Assembly (NCBI GenBank): GCA_963920665.1
Contig: OY987267.1
Location: 11,284,001 to 11,348,000 of the forward strand
From: Straminergon stramineum
Lineage: Eukaryota; Streptophyta; Bryopsida; Hypnales; Calliergonaceae
Reading direction: 5' to 3'
DNA length: 64,000 nucleotides
Shown: piece after piece, positions 49,229 through 61,285 of the stretch
How the letters are laid out: each line of letters begins with the position of its first letter
How positions within the stretch are numbered: position 1 is the first letter of the stretch
Notes under the pieces: model-generated
Seen by the model: only the letters and a program-made list of their open reading frames with translations
What the model was told of the DNA's origin: nothing
Database searches by the model: none
Translations under genes and position numbers: made by a program

Positions 49229-49517
49229 GGCGCTACAGATTCCAACCTACTATTGAGACATCAAAAGAGCACTTGGATCCATGACCGTTGAGGACCAATG
49301 ACCGTGATTCTCCGTTTCACTACACTTGTGCGATACTCTTGAGCTTTTAGTTGGCAGATTGTTGTGACTTTGGGCTGGGCTGTGTAAAATTTACACCCTG
49401 TGATTATAATCGTAGATGGTAGGTTTTTGTGAATTTGGGTCCGACCTAATGTAAAAGTTATATATCCTCATGTGAGCCTTGAAGGAAGGTTTTAGCGCGT
49501 CAGGACGAGATTCAGCC
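49229..49517. promoter_or_regulatory. Bidirectional promoter, RNase III-like / POP5
   Basis: Only 289 bases separate the two outermost start codons (484 if the inner RNase III start is used). Two overlapping TGGGCT motifs lie at 49371-49381. They match site II elements (TGGGCY), known in plants from housekeeping genes for ribosomal and organelle functions. A TATATATCC-like motif is near 49460 on the POP5 side. Confidence 0.65.
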
Positions 49518-50381
49518 ATGGTGGTTTTCAAGAACCGGTACATGGTGCTGGAGATGGTTCCTGGTCACGACCTCAGATTGGCGGATGTGAAGATCGCCCA
49601 CTCTGATGTGGTGAGCTCTATCCATGAGAGTCTGCTCACCAATTTCGGCGAGTATGGGCTTGCGTCTAGCCTTCCTTCTCTTCAAGGTATTGTGCGGATC
49701 ACTCTTCTGGGATTTACAGGATTAGGGTTTGCGCGGGTTTTCCAATTCTGTATGGATCTTGACGTGGAGATGTCCATTTGTGCAGTCAAGTATGTGAACG
49801 GCGGAACAGGAGTGTGTGTGATACGGAGCAGCAGGAAGCAGTACCGAATGATATGGGCTGCCATCACCTTCATTACCGGAGTTCGAAATGTGCCGCTCTG
49901 CTTCAATCTCCTCGATTTAAGCGGTAAGGATCGGGTGATGGTGTTGCTACCTGCAGTATGGCGAACACATGGTACAGATTAGGGTTTAGATTCCCTGTGT
50001 CTTGTTCGTGACTAGGAAATGTAAGCTTCCGTTTTATTCCATCATTAATTTGCGTTTCTGGTGGCCTTAGACTTGAGGTTCTTTTGGATTACGTTTTGAT
50101 GACTCAATGCTCAAGCTGTAAGTACTTACCCAAAGATTGAAAATCGTTAAAAGATGTTTAAATTATAGATTACAGAATGAAACAGTTTTATACCGTTTCA
50201 GTAACCTGGTTTACATGAGTGTTTTTATGGTGTTACAGGCAGTACCAGTGCTTGTCGACGAGCAGCTATCCAGTGCGACTCGGAGAAGCTTCGGTTATTG
50301 AAGCTCGACAAGCGCACTCTCTCTGCGGAGCAACTGGAGCATGCGGAGTCTATGCAAAGCAGGCTTGCATCGCTTGATTGA
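49518..50381 (+). CDS. POP5: RNase P/MRP protein subunit POP5 (149 aa)
   Basis: Protein subunit of nuclear RNase P and RNase MRP, which mature pre-tRNA 5' ends and pre-rRNA. Three exons, 49518-49686, 49786-49923 and 50239-50381, join in phase with GT-AG borders to 450 nt ending in TGA; 149 aa is close to the usual plant length of about 150. Recognisable segments are MVVFKNRYMVLEMV at the start, LLTNFGEYGLASSLPSLQ, then VKYVNGGTGVCVIRSSRKQY, WAAITFI and LCFNLLDLSGSTSACRRAAI. These follow the POP5/Rpp14 order: an FKxRY start, the VKY...CIIRxSR strand and an L(D)LSG turn. The first exon-intron boundary falls inside VKY. The gene is divergent from the RNase III-like gene; both act on structured RNA. 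No truncation or frameshift is seen. Confidence 0.95.
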
Positions 50382-52565
50382 TCAATTGACAGGTTTTTAG
50401 GTCTCAGATTTGACCCGCAGAAGAAGGCACATTCCAAAGCCCTATTAGGGAGCTAGTAACTTGGGGAATGAAGAATCGCATCGTGACCAACTTGGTAAGA
50501 AACCTGCAAAGCGCCCGGTCTGACACCCTGAGGTGGGCTTCTCATCACAAGTTTGAAAGAGATTAGTTTTTTTTAGGGTTTGGGCTTTAGGGTGAAGTCA
50601 AATACTCATTCTATTGCTCTTCCCGTACCTTTAGTTATTTCTGGCGGTGGAGTAGTGCCTACATGAGGTTAGTGCAATACATCAACAATGGAATTTTGAT
50701 AATGATTGTCACCAAGGGGTACCCAACATACACAGGCCTGTATACTTGAGTCTTGAAGAGAAACCCTAACACCTTAGATCATGAAACAGATGGTAGAGTC
50801 AAAGATCATGTGATCTTCAGTGAACTCATTAGAGTATAGAAAGACATATAACCAGATTCACGTTTCAGGTATACGGCCACTTGTGAAGATCCAATTGTTT
50901 TGATCCGAGGTAGTGTTGAATTTGGTGGACTCTTTTGGTAATTAGTCCTGTGTACAGAAGAACTTATAAATCTCGCAATGCACACTTGAATACTTATTAA
51001 TGGAGACCTGAACTATCTTGCCATCACTTGATCTATCCTCAACATATGGTGCTTATAATCATATGGTGTGGAAACAATTGGCTCTCTCAACAGTGTCACG
51101 TTCTGCTTAGGAAGCCTGTGTCGGTATTTTCGAAGTCAATTGGAATATCTGTGACATTGTCTGATCTTCCATTGTCTGATCATCCATTGACAAGTGCATG
51201 ATTTTGATCTTGGAGGGAAGCTGTGAGGGTGATTGAATTAATTTTGCTGTTTCAGAGCAGGTTGCTCGCTGCACGGGCCAGTTGTTCCCAATATCCCATA
51301 TGGTTAATCTGGGCTTATGAGAGAGTGGCGTCGAAATGTATTGTACTTATTGTTATTGTCTACATGAATTTTGACAATTGTTTGGGGTGCATCATGGTGT
51401 TGAGCTTAAGATTTTTGTTGTGTATTCATATAGATTCAGAAATTGTCAATTTTTTTTGGGGGGGGAATCCATGCTTTTCAATTGTCAGTGTGTCAAAAAT
51501 AGTTACAGGTGTTGATTCCTTCCCAAAATATGTGGAATTGTTTAAAGTGTTGTTATAGGTGTTTCTATCTCTTGAGAGAGTAGAGCTATATAGCTTCCAA
51601 TATCCTAAATGTTTAGTTTGAGATTAAAATAGTGGAGCTATATAAGCTATAAGCTCCTATTGAAGGAGCTTTATGGTAATGCGGTTGAATGAAGAGAACT
51701 AGGGATAAAGACAAAGTTAGTTACAAGATTCTATTGGTTTATGGGGCCCTGAATTTTTATTTTTTTAATCTGGGTTGCTTTTGGATACATAGACCTAAGT
51801 ATAATCAACACTTTGAAAATTCACTGTTTTTTCATATGGTTTCTTAGTTATACACATTGAGAGATTCTAAAATCTTTTTCAATTTTCTGAAATGATTCAA
51901 TAATAGAAACCATACTTGTTGATGTAAGCATCTAAACTCCATTTAAAAAAATATATTAAATATAAAATATAGAATGATTGAAACATGCCCTTTATAAACC
52001 AAATATGATACTTTCTAGTATGTTCTTCAAATTAATTAGATCTAAAATCATACAATTAAGCATCGTTTGATCTTGGTTTCTATTATTAATTATCAAAGTT
52101 TGTATTGAATCTTATTAGGATTCAACAACGAATCTTTTAGATTGCTTAAGTATGCATTTTTTGGACATTGTGTGAATAAACTTTGAAATTTCAAAAGTGT
52201 TGAAAAAAGATGCATCCAACTCATTTGCATCTACAATTTTCAACTATGATTGATACCATTCCCCACTCATGTAGTCAAGGCACAATCAATCATGTACATT
52301 TGCATTTTTTTCATGAAACAATTGCTAAGCTATTTCGCATTGAGTAAATTGTTAAATATTGGTGTAAGGACCATTGGTAAAGTATCTTGAGGGAGTGGCA
52401 TACATTTCACTGTTTTGTAATGATTTGCATTCCATGCTAGATTCTTTTAATAAATTTTCTAAAGATTTCTACTTGGAATAAGTCATTATGTATTTGTATA
52501 TAAAAGGCTACTAGTAGTCATTCTTATTACTACTAGTACATATTTAGAAATGGGAGACCAATTTC
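50382..52565. other. POP5 3' flank and gene-free DNA
   Basis: The first several hundred bases are probably the 3' untranslated region and flank of POP5. Beyond about 51.6 kb the sequence becomes AT-rich and repeat-like. The frame at 51223-51558 has hydrophobic runs but no recognisable domain. Confidence 0.4.
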
Positions 52566-53483
52566 TTAACCTATAAAGGACCATTGTCCCTTCGGAGGAC
52601 AAATGGGATTTCGAACATGTACCTATAGTCTCAACTTTTATCCTTATTTTTTGAAACTTTTTATGAAGATAGAAAAAATTATTAACATCATGGAAATATA
52701 ATTTTTTTCATTTAGTGCCTGAGAACAAAAGTTATGTCCAAATAAGCTCAAAACAAAGAGAGGGGATGACAAAAAAAAAATTCGAAAATTTTAATTTTAA
52801 TTTTAATTATTTTTTCCTCATAGATTACATTTTTGTCTATATGGAAAGATTAGATTCATTCCATTTGGATTTTTTATGAGAAAGTTATGGACAATCTTAT
52901 TTTGGGGGCAATTAGAGCATCTTCTTCAAAAAATAACTTGTAGAATTCATTTCTAAATGCAATATTTAAAAATTAAAAAAAAAAAGGTTTCACATGGTTT
53001 AATTTTCTTGCTAGAACAATCTCACCATTGGGAGTAGTGCATTTTAATTCCATCTTAGAGATATTAATACTTCATAATTTCCTTATATCTTGTACCTACT
53101 TCTACTTAACATTTTTTTAAAGAATAACAATTAATTTTTTATATGTTGTTTTTCTTTCCCAAAGTCTCAACTCAATTCTCCACCATATAGATTTAAAGCT
53201 AAAACTTCGTAGTACATAAAATTACAGTTATGAAGGTTCAAAGTCAAATAATCTAATTTTGCAATGTGTTGGAAAGCTTGTTTTTTCACTTTAAACACCA
53301 ATGTCTTGCAATCTTTGTGGTCAAAATTTCTAAAAAAATTCTACGCATTTTCATAATAGTTAGGTGCAAGATCCTATAGTTAGATGTGCAAAAAAAATTC
53401 AAATTTTTGTACTCTTTGCTATAGAAATGGCAATTTTGAGTGTTTTTTTGGAAAAACAATGTCCTTGGTCTTTTAGGGGTTAA
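52566..53483. mobile_element. TTAA-bounded MITE (family B), 918 bp
   Basis: Left end TTAACCTATAAAGGACC, right end GGTCTTTTAGGGGTTAA, TTAA on both sides. The left part resembles 11436-12015; it has extra interior sequence and the shared right-end segment (TACTCTTTGCTATAGAAATGG). Non-coding. Confidence 0.82.
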
Positions 53484-54660
53484 TTGATACATACTCTCAT
53501 AGAAGATCTTTGAACTATACTTTCAAATGTAGAGTAAAACATAAGTTTTTTGCATATCTCATTGAAAGACTTTTGCATTGAGGAACCTATCTCTTTTTGA
53601 AAAGCTTTCCAATATTGGATTTATATTCCTATTAAAACACATCATTATGATCCTTGTGGCAACAAAGCTTCTTTGCAATGTATAATGTAGGATGCTCATG
53701 TAGCATCCATCTAAGGAAAAATAGACCTCTATAAAAAAGTAGTCTAGTCAAATATTTTTATATTTTTTTATAGAAAGAGAAAAAAAATTCAGTATCAATT
53801 ATAATTTTAATTTTTGAGTCAAAATTAATTAAATTCAATTTTTCAAATGAAAGGTGTATAGGTACTATCTATTGATACTAATAGACTAGATGAGTCATCC
53901 ATTAAAATCAGCCTTTGAATTGAGCCCGTTAGTCCAAAAATTAATGAATACCAAACTTAGAATGTTCATGTAAGTCTTTAATGCATCCAAGTCATGTCAA
54001 AAATAGAACTATAGACATGTGTAGCCTCCCCACTATAAAATTTGACTACTCAATACTTTAGTGCTTTGATGCTCCTAGAATGAACTCTAAAAATATTCAG
54101 TGCTTGTCAAAGGTGCTCTAATGTCGCCCAATGCTCCACCTCAATTTCACTTCATTAGTCCTACAATCACTTAATGCTTAGGACACTAAGAACCCCGTGT
54201 CTGAGTTGATGGATTTTATTGGACATCCTACATAACAAGTCATGTTTTTATGTCAACGCGCTTTGTTACATAGGATGTCCATAAAAATCCATCAACTTAG
54301 ATACAAGAAAACACAAGTTTCTTACAATGTGTTGGACTTGTTGACTATAAATGGTCTAGGAATTCTATCACATATGTCATGAAATACCACCACACAAGTT
54401 GTTCTTGCCATGCAAATAAAATTGAACAATATTTTAAAAAAGGAAACTTAAGTAAAGTCAAGTCTTGTCAGGATTTGCACACCTCTTTACGGGCCCTTAC
54501 TTTTCATAATTTCTTCTCTATTGGGCATTGTCCTATGCAAAATCATGGAAACATATCAATTATTTGAAAAACAATTACACTTAGGTAGAGACATACAAAT
54601 ATCAATCCAACTTGTTTGTTTCAAATCCTTCTGAAACCTATTTTTGGATCAAACAAAAAC
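53484..54660. other. Gene-free DNA 3' of the SABATH gene
   Basis: No gene is supported. It holds the small foldback element at 54193-54305; the rest is AT-rich and featureless. Confidence 0.45.
54193..54305. mobile_element. Small foldback element, about 110 bp
   Basis: The left arm (GAGTTGATGGATTTTATTGG, then ACATCCTACATAACAA) pairs with the right arm (TTGTTACATAGGATGTCCAT, then AAAAATCCATCAACTTAGA). It forms a hairpin of about 43 base pairs with a 15-20-base loop. The target duplication is unclear. It may be a MITE or encode a hairpin transcript. Confidence 0.65.
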
Positions 54661-57143
54661 CTATTTTCGAATCAAAATGGTAATTATGCAATTGAAAGGC
54701 AAGTTGGACACCCTCTTTTCCCGCGCAGCCATAATAGCATTTTTCTCCAAGTGTTCAAAAAACTTGTGGCATTTCTCTTCACCTAAATGCTCCACCATGA
54801 TTGAATTCATTTGGCTCTTAAAGAAATTTTTCATGAACCTTCCATACGCTTGAGGATCACCAAGAATGTACTCTGCTTCATTTAGTGGGATGCTGCTTTG
54901 TTGCTTGATTTCACATCGTTTGATGTGGAAAGCGTTTGTAGACTCTACAACTACTTTCACTTCATCCACACTATAACAATAGACTGGAGAGTTGAAGGTA
55001 TCCCTTCTCTCTTCTTCTATTATACCCTGCATTAAAACCTCTCCAAAGATTGGTAAGAAAGTCATTGAAATGTCATAGACTAGATCACCCCTCCAACTTA
55101 CTATGCATGTGACAGAATTTTGCAAGCTCAGAATCTCTTCATTGAGTCTTCTTCGAGAAGAGAGCCTAAGTAATCATTAAAGCATGCAAAAAGTTTTGTT
55201 GTCCAAAGAAAATTAGATATGTGTTGAAAACATTTATAGCATGCTAGCTACGACCATTCCAAAAAACGAACTTCAAGTGGAATCTTGAAATCATAATATT
55301 ATCAAATTCATGCAAATGGGATGAGTTTGGTGAACAATATTATTCAAATAATTGTATCAAATTGTTAGTCTCTATTTGCTTAAATTAAGAGTTTGACAAT
55401 TGTAGAATGTTCTACCTCTAGCCATCTACAATGGAAGATTATATGAAAAGAAATATGATGAGACTATATTTATAAGTGTTGACATCCCTTTAGTCTAAGT
55501 AACATTCATCTTACATCAACTATGGATAGATACAAATGAAAATTGTTCATTTATTTCTATTTTAGGTAGAGACAATTGCAATTAGTTGCCTTTTTGAAAT
55601 TGACTTGAGTGAACAAGAGAATACCTCAATGACAAGTTCTTCCCAAGTGTCTTCAAAGACTTTATTGTAAGGACTTGAATTCACCCCCTCCCTAGGCCAT
55701 TGAATTTGTGGATGGCTTTCAACCGCACGCCCACGACTGTAAATGAAAACAAGACCACCTGAAACGACTTCATCTGCTCGAGATAGCAAAAAATTCCGAA
55801 GATCTTGCCTCGCAGTCTCCATGAAGGCCTGCAATGCTGCAACATTCTTGTCATCATCTAACCACATTGTCCTCTTGTTATAAGCAGGTGAAGAGTTGTC
55901 CAACACAGCATTAGGCACCTGGAAAAACAAAACAATAGCTACAATTTAATTTCATTGTATGCAATGCATGGGAAAGCTTGACTCAAGCCTATTGCAATGA
56001 TTTCATTGAGGTTGTTTGTAGTTTATATGATGGCCTACAATGATTTTGACAATGGAACTACATTTCTCAATTGCACTTATTTGCCCTATTAGTGAGGCCG
56101 GCGGGAAATTAGTATCATGGCTAGAAGCTTAGAGTTATTTTTGTAGAAATTGATACAATAGAGTAATATTTCAACCTACATTAATTTAAAATAGTGTCTT
56201 TTGTAAATTAGTGTCACACACACTATTAGGACAAATATGCATACCCTTTTGCAATACATCAGGAAAGTACCCTACATGGCTTCAATACTGCTGTAGTATA
56301 TTTTCAATGGGGTTAATACAATATAGTATTGAAAGTATGCTATTGCAATCAGCCTTTCTCCAATCAGCCTTTCTCCAATCAGCCTTTCTCCCTGACGGAA
56401 ACCCTTGCAGTGTGTTCTTCAACACGCTTGTGTCCAAAAAAAAGAAAGAGAAAGTATGCTGTTGCAGCTAGTATTGCAAACAATATTGCAACACTGAGAC
56501 CTCAATTCTATACTGTATCACCATTGAAACTCTATTGCAACAGTACTGTAGTTTCAAGAAAATGGCATCGTTAAACTGCAAGTGAAGTTACCTGTGACAT
56601 CCAATGAACCGCAAAGGTAGAGATTGCGACATGCAGACTTCCTCGGGGTAAGAGGCGTCTGTAGAATGATCCCGGGATTGCCGTGACATAGAAATCCTCC
56701 ATGCTCATTTGTGTTCTTCGCCAATCTTCCAATTGAAGGAACAAAGTGTTGAAATCATTGGAAGGCAAGTCACAGAAGAAATACTGCACCTCACCAGGAA
56801 TTTTCCTCCCACTGCTCAACGTTGCTCGGCACACATTTCGGTAACAGATCTCCGCGTATCCTAGAGTAACCACTCCCACGGAGCATCCGAAATCAGCCAT
56901 CCGAATTGTGCTCCCACTCCAGTCCTTGAATAATTCCAACTCCTGAATCTCTTGCTCCAAGATCGGCTTCAAGACATTTATGGTCTGAGATTGTATCGAT
57001 GAGTTTCTCGTGTAGCTGAACTCTCCTGCGCCAGCCGTCATCCCAGCTGTGGCTCGTGCAACCTTCATCGGTTTCTCTTCACCTCCACGCGTGGCCATTG
57101 AATCACCAGAAACCTCACCTTCACCTGCTGCTGCATCATCCAT
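54661..57143 (-). CDS. SABATH-family SAM-dependent methyltransferase
   Basis: The family transfers a methyl group from S-adenosylmethionine to carboxyl groups (or ring nitrogens) of small molecules such as salicylate, jasmonate, benzoate, IAA or gibberellin. Exon 1 is 57143-56592 (184 codons) and exon 2 is 55918-55625 (98 codons). Exon 3 begins between about 55125 and 55170 and ends at the TAG at 54663-54661. Exons 1 and 2 join in phase; the exon 3 acceptor is uncertain. Total is about 435 aa, slightly above the usual 350-390, partly from a Gly/Ala-rich start. Motifs: SYTRNSSIQ at 43-51, SAM site MADFGCSVG at 82-90, YFFCDLPSNDFNTLF at 121-135, PGSFYRRLLP at 157-166 and STFAVHWMS at 175-183; later MQGIIEEERRDTFNSPVY. 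The substrate cannot be read from sequence. A later Met (residue 16) is a possible start. Confidence 0.9.
56346..56390. repeat. Three exact 15-bp tandem repeats in SABATH intron 1
   Basis: CAATCAGCCTTTCTC is repeated three times without change. It lies in the intron between the first and second SABATH exons, so it does not change the protein. Exact identity implies recent expansion, so copy number may vary between individuals. Confidence 0.95.
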
Positions 57144-57419
57144 AGCTTAAACAGCTCAGGCAAATGCAATTCGATAGTGCTGCAAACTACAACCTAAGCT
57201 TCTACATCGAAACCGCGGTGTTTAGTCTTATCGATGCAAACCTCGATATGATTGATAACAAGAAACAGAATAATTATGTATGCTGGATCAATAAGTTAGA
57301 AGAGTGTTAGAAGAGCAGATACCAGTGAACCTGCAATAAACGCCGCAATGGAGTTGCTACAGCTAGCTATGGTTAAGTTTAGCTCGTGGCTTGCTACTTG
57401 CAATTGGAAGAGAACTCAT

Positions 57420-57455
57420 TGCACTTATAAACTCGTTTCCGCGCGCACGTGCACC
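57420..57455 (-). promoter_or_regulatory. SABATH gene core promoter with G-box
   Basis: On the minus strand a TTTATAAG TATA box (plus-strand 57424-57431) lies about 280 bases before the start codon. A CACGTG G-box at 57446-57451 is just upstream of it. G-boxes bind bHLH and bZIP factors and are frequent in hormone- and light-responsive plant genes. The location fits the SABATH gene, but function is inferred. Confidence 0.5.
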
Positions 57456-58440
57456 CTTTTACGTAGGCCCTTCTCTAATGCTTCTATTTGTGTATGACAC
57501 GTTTTATATATTTCTGAAAAAGTTGGCATCTCAAAAAGCTCTGCAAACGCTTATTGCGCAAGAAAAGACACTCAGAGCAGCTCCACTCCAAACTCCAAGT
57601 CAAACGTGACTGCGAGTGTAGCCGAAAGGTGGCGTTTCAGTGCTCCACGACATTACCGGTACAGCTTACCCATTTTCATGAGCTCACCCAGTGACTCAAA
57701 TTCTTTGACTATGGAGGATCCTTCTCTTTCATGACATCTTCAATGATGCTATGTACTCCCTCTATCCCCAAAAGATCTTCATGTTGGTCTTGATTTTTGT
57801 ATTCCAAAATGATGTTGTTGTACTTGATATTTCAAATTGGTCAGATTTGGCTTTCAATTGCTATTTGGGACCAAGAAAAGAACTCCAAGTAGTAGCTTCC
57901 CCTCCATCTATGTAATCATCAACTAGAAGACAAATGAAATGATTGAAGGAGTTGATTAGCATTGTTTGTTTGTATTTTTTATATCTCTTTGAGTGTTGTT
58001 TGATTGAAGGAATTGAAGCTTTGGGAGGAGGAATAAAGATCCATACATGGTCTAAGGCCTAGACTAACTCCCACAAATTGACAACCTCACACTCCACAAT
58101 TAAGTGCCCATTGGTATTCCTTGAAACTACCCCAAATCTTGGGTTGCTTCTATGGTCAATTACAAATGCCCGCTCCATTTAAGAACCTCCTCCTATAGTA
58201 TAGAATATAATTGGCATTTTCAATCTCCCATAACAAACATTCAATTCTTCTACAAATACATCTCAAGCACACAAAATTTTAGTTTCGAAAAACCAAAACT
58301 CCATATTTGGTGAATTGTTTCAATTAATATTCATGGATTTACACGATAATTGATTTTAAAAACATGGGTGATTAATTATTTTTTTTTAATTTGATGATTG
58401 CGTAGATATGTAGGAAATATCCATAGCACATCCATCATGT
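57456..58440. other. Gene-free flank upstream of the SABATH gene
   Basis: No gene is supported. The G+C content drops after about 57.7 kb into AT-rich repeat-like sequence. Confidence 0.45.
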
Positions 58441-59367
58441 TAACCCTTAAATGACCACACTATATTTTTTTTCAAAACATAGCGATTTGGGGTAGCTAAC
58501 TACGATTAGAAATTTTCCTTTGAAAATTTCACACAACATGGGGACAAGGTTTTTCTTTAAGGCCCAATAATTTTCATAACTTTTGACTACATGGTTGAAA
58601 AATTCTTGTATGATATGTAGTTTTTTTCTTCAATTGGGCAATCTTGGCAAGTAAAAATATCAATCTTTTAAGAAATAAAAAATTGAAATTAGTTTTCTAG
58701 ATTTATATATATGTGGAAAGCTTTGAATCATTCCATTTCCATTAATGAGATGTAACTTCAATGAGGAGTTTTAATTTGTGAGTAGTTATAGATTCTCTAC
58801 TCTAAAATAAACTTTGAAGTCCTTTATTTAATTCAATTTTCAATATTTTTTTACAAAAAAATCATAGGGTATAGATTCTTTATTACAACATTACAAGCAT
58901 TAGGATTGGCAACTTTCAATTCCATAACAAAATTCTTAAGAATTTATTATTTATTTATTTTAAATCATTTTCCAATTCTTTCTACTTACTATTTTTTTCC
59001 TATATGTTGTACAATTCCAAATGATTTGAAACTTTTCATGCTTGTAGCCAACTTGCCTGGAAAAATGAATCCAAAGAAACACCACCATTTGGGCCATTTT
59101 TTCATACAAATGTGACCTTATGAAGTGCAACTGCTTGGTTTTTGTAGGGCCAAAGAAAGGATCTTTGTCAATTCAAACGCTAATATCTTGCAATCCATAT
59201 AGTGGAAATTTCTTTAAAAAATTCCACATCTTTCCAAACTAGCATATTACAAGATCCTTTGGTTACCTGTGTCCCCAATTTTTTTTCTATAGTGTGGTAC
59301 TTGAACTAGAAATGGCAATTTTAGAGCCTTTCTAGTGAATACATAATCGTGGAACTTTCGGGGTTAA
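58441..59367. mobile_element. TTAA-bounded MITE (family A), 927 bp
   Basis: Left end TTAACCCTTAAATGACC, right end GAACTTTCGGGGTTAA, TTAA on both sides. It is collinear with 42599-43531. At 58557-58560 it keeps the single TTAA into which, in its relative at 12.8-14.5 kb, the family D element inserted. Non-coding. Confidence 0.88.
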
Positions 59368-59378
59368 AAAACATCCCA

Positions 59379-59952
59379 TTAACCCCTAAAGGACTAAGTG
59401 TCCGTTCAACATAGGCAAGAAATCTTGGGTAGGTTCCTATAAAGTCATTTCTAGTCAGATGTTCATGAAATTTGGACATGATGTGTAAATATGTACCCAC
59501 TTCTTGAAAATCAAATTTTTTTTCCCAATCAGGTACTCGGATCAAAAATTAAGCTGTCTTGAATTTTGTGGGCAGCTCTGGGCAACATGTGCAAAATTCT
59601 TCCTATAATTTTGAAATTTGGCAGTTGTGTAGCTTACATGATACAAGATGAGAATGTTAAAAAAATAACTATGTTTAGTGAAAGAATCTCATTCTAGGAG
59701 TTAAAGTTTGCAGGCCATGTCGAGCAAGGTTGGAAAAAAACTTTTTCACCTAACTTCAAACATTATAATCTTTCAATCCATGTGGTCAAAGTTTCTAAAT
59801 TTTTTTCCACATGTTCCCAAAGAAGTCTAGTACAAATTTGTATGGTTTAATTTTGAAAAAACAACTTTTTTTTCATTTTTTCTTGCTGCCCTAAAAAGTG
59901 GTAGTTTTTGACAATTTCTACCCGAAATGTGCCTTGGTCCTTTAGGGGTTAA
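59379..59952. mobile_element. TTAA-bounded MITE (family C), 574 bp
   Basis: Left end TTAACCCCTAAAGGACT, right end GGTCCTTTAGGGGTTAA, the cleanest inverted ends in the window. It starts only 11 bases after the family A element ends. The interior matches 39250-39846. Non-coding. Confidence 0.9.
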
Positions 59953-60499
59953 CTCCTAAAACAAGTGTTCAGATGTACATCAACACATCCTAAGTATACA
60001 AAAATTCATTATTTCATCCATCAATTTTTTTGAAGATTCTTGTATTAGTTCTTTTAACATTTAGGATAGGATATAGATTCTAAAGACTTTGCTTTGCAAT
60101 TATTCTATTATTCAATAGATATTAATAGGTTTCGCTCCAAAAAGTAACCTTATCAATTCCAAAAATGATCCTTCAAAAATAATTTGAATAAAAAAATAAA
60201 ATAATAATCTTCAAAATTGCTATGACTAGAACTTAACATTTTGAACTTCAAGAATAAGAATTGTTGTGAAAATCACAAAAATTCAATTTGCAATCAATTT
60301 TAGAAGGAGTTTTTATTTTTTGCTTCAAATTGTATTGAAAAATATAAGTCTATGCACTCATTGATCTAACTATATGGATATGATCTATGGAGAATATTTT
60401 AGAACTATTTTTTGAGATTCATCATTAAATAATTCTTCTAAATTTCATTTTATAACACATCTTCACAATTTTGGAAATTTGGACTACCCTTGGTCTTTA

Positions 60500-61285
60500 A
60501 GGGATAATCCCTAAGTGCCTAAGCCTTTCCAAGTGTGATTTTCCTATGGAAAAAGAGCATGGGCTTATAGTTATCCCCAATGAAGCAACTTGATTTTCAA
60601 TTTTCAAAATCTAACCATATAGATGTTTAAAGAGCTTGCTTATTAGTATGCATGTCAATTTTGAGTGTAAAATTGCATAGGAGTTGTGAGATTATAACAA
60701 GAGAAATGTATATATATTATATTTTTAGTATGTTGCCCTTCCCTACAATGTTTGAGAGATTTGCATATAAGAGCTTTTGGGATTGGAGGCAACATGATTG
60801 AATAACTAGAAGTTGTGTTAGCATACTAAATTGGACTTCCGAAAACCTTAAGTTCAAAAGAAGAGCTATCAAACTCCTTACACAATCCACCTTGTAATTG
60901 TTGAAATGCAATTTTTTTTATAAGTAGAAATCACAAATAACTCCCAATCAACACTTGCATGTTTAAATTTTCAATGGTGAAAAACATGAAAACACTTTAC
61001 TCTTCCTTCGGGACCATTTTCAAAGCAAATGGATAAGATCAATTTTTTAGATCCCAAATCAAGTAAAATTGGCAAGCTTTACTCTTCTAGTATTGGTACA
61101 TATATGCCTTTGAGGACCTCTCAAAAATAAAATATTTACTTTTTTCACTAACAAATCAAAGCTAATAATGATTCTCCTTCAATGTTGCCCATAAATGTTT
61201 TTAAGAATGGTTAAAGGAATTTAATTGCCCACGTACAAATGAGCTAAAATTTTGGAACAACCATATATGGTTGCTTAGGCAAATT
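60500..61285. mobile_element. Family D element, reverse copy, decayed ends
   Basis: It is the reverse complement of 12921-13707 over most of its length. It begins ATAATCCCTAAGTGCCTAAGCC, close to the reversed right end of the nested copy. It ends near TATGGTTGCTTAGGC, matching the reversed left end (GGTCGTTAAGGC). The boundary TTAA sites are no longer intact. Confidence 0.65.
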
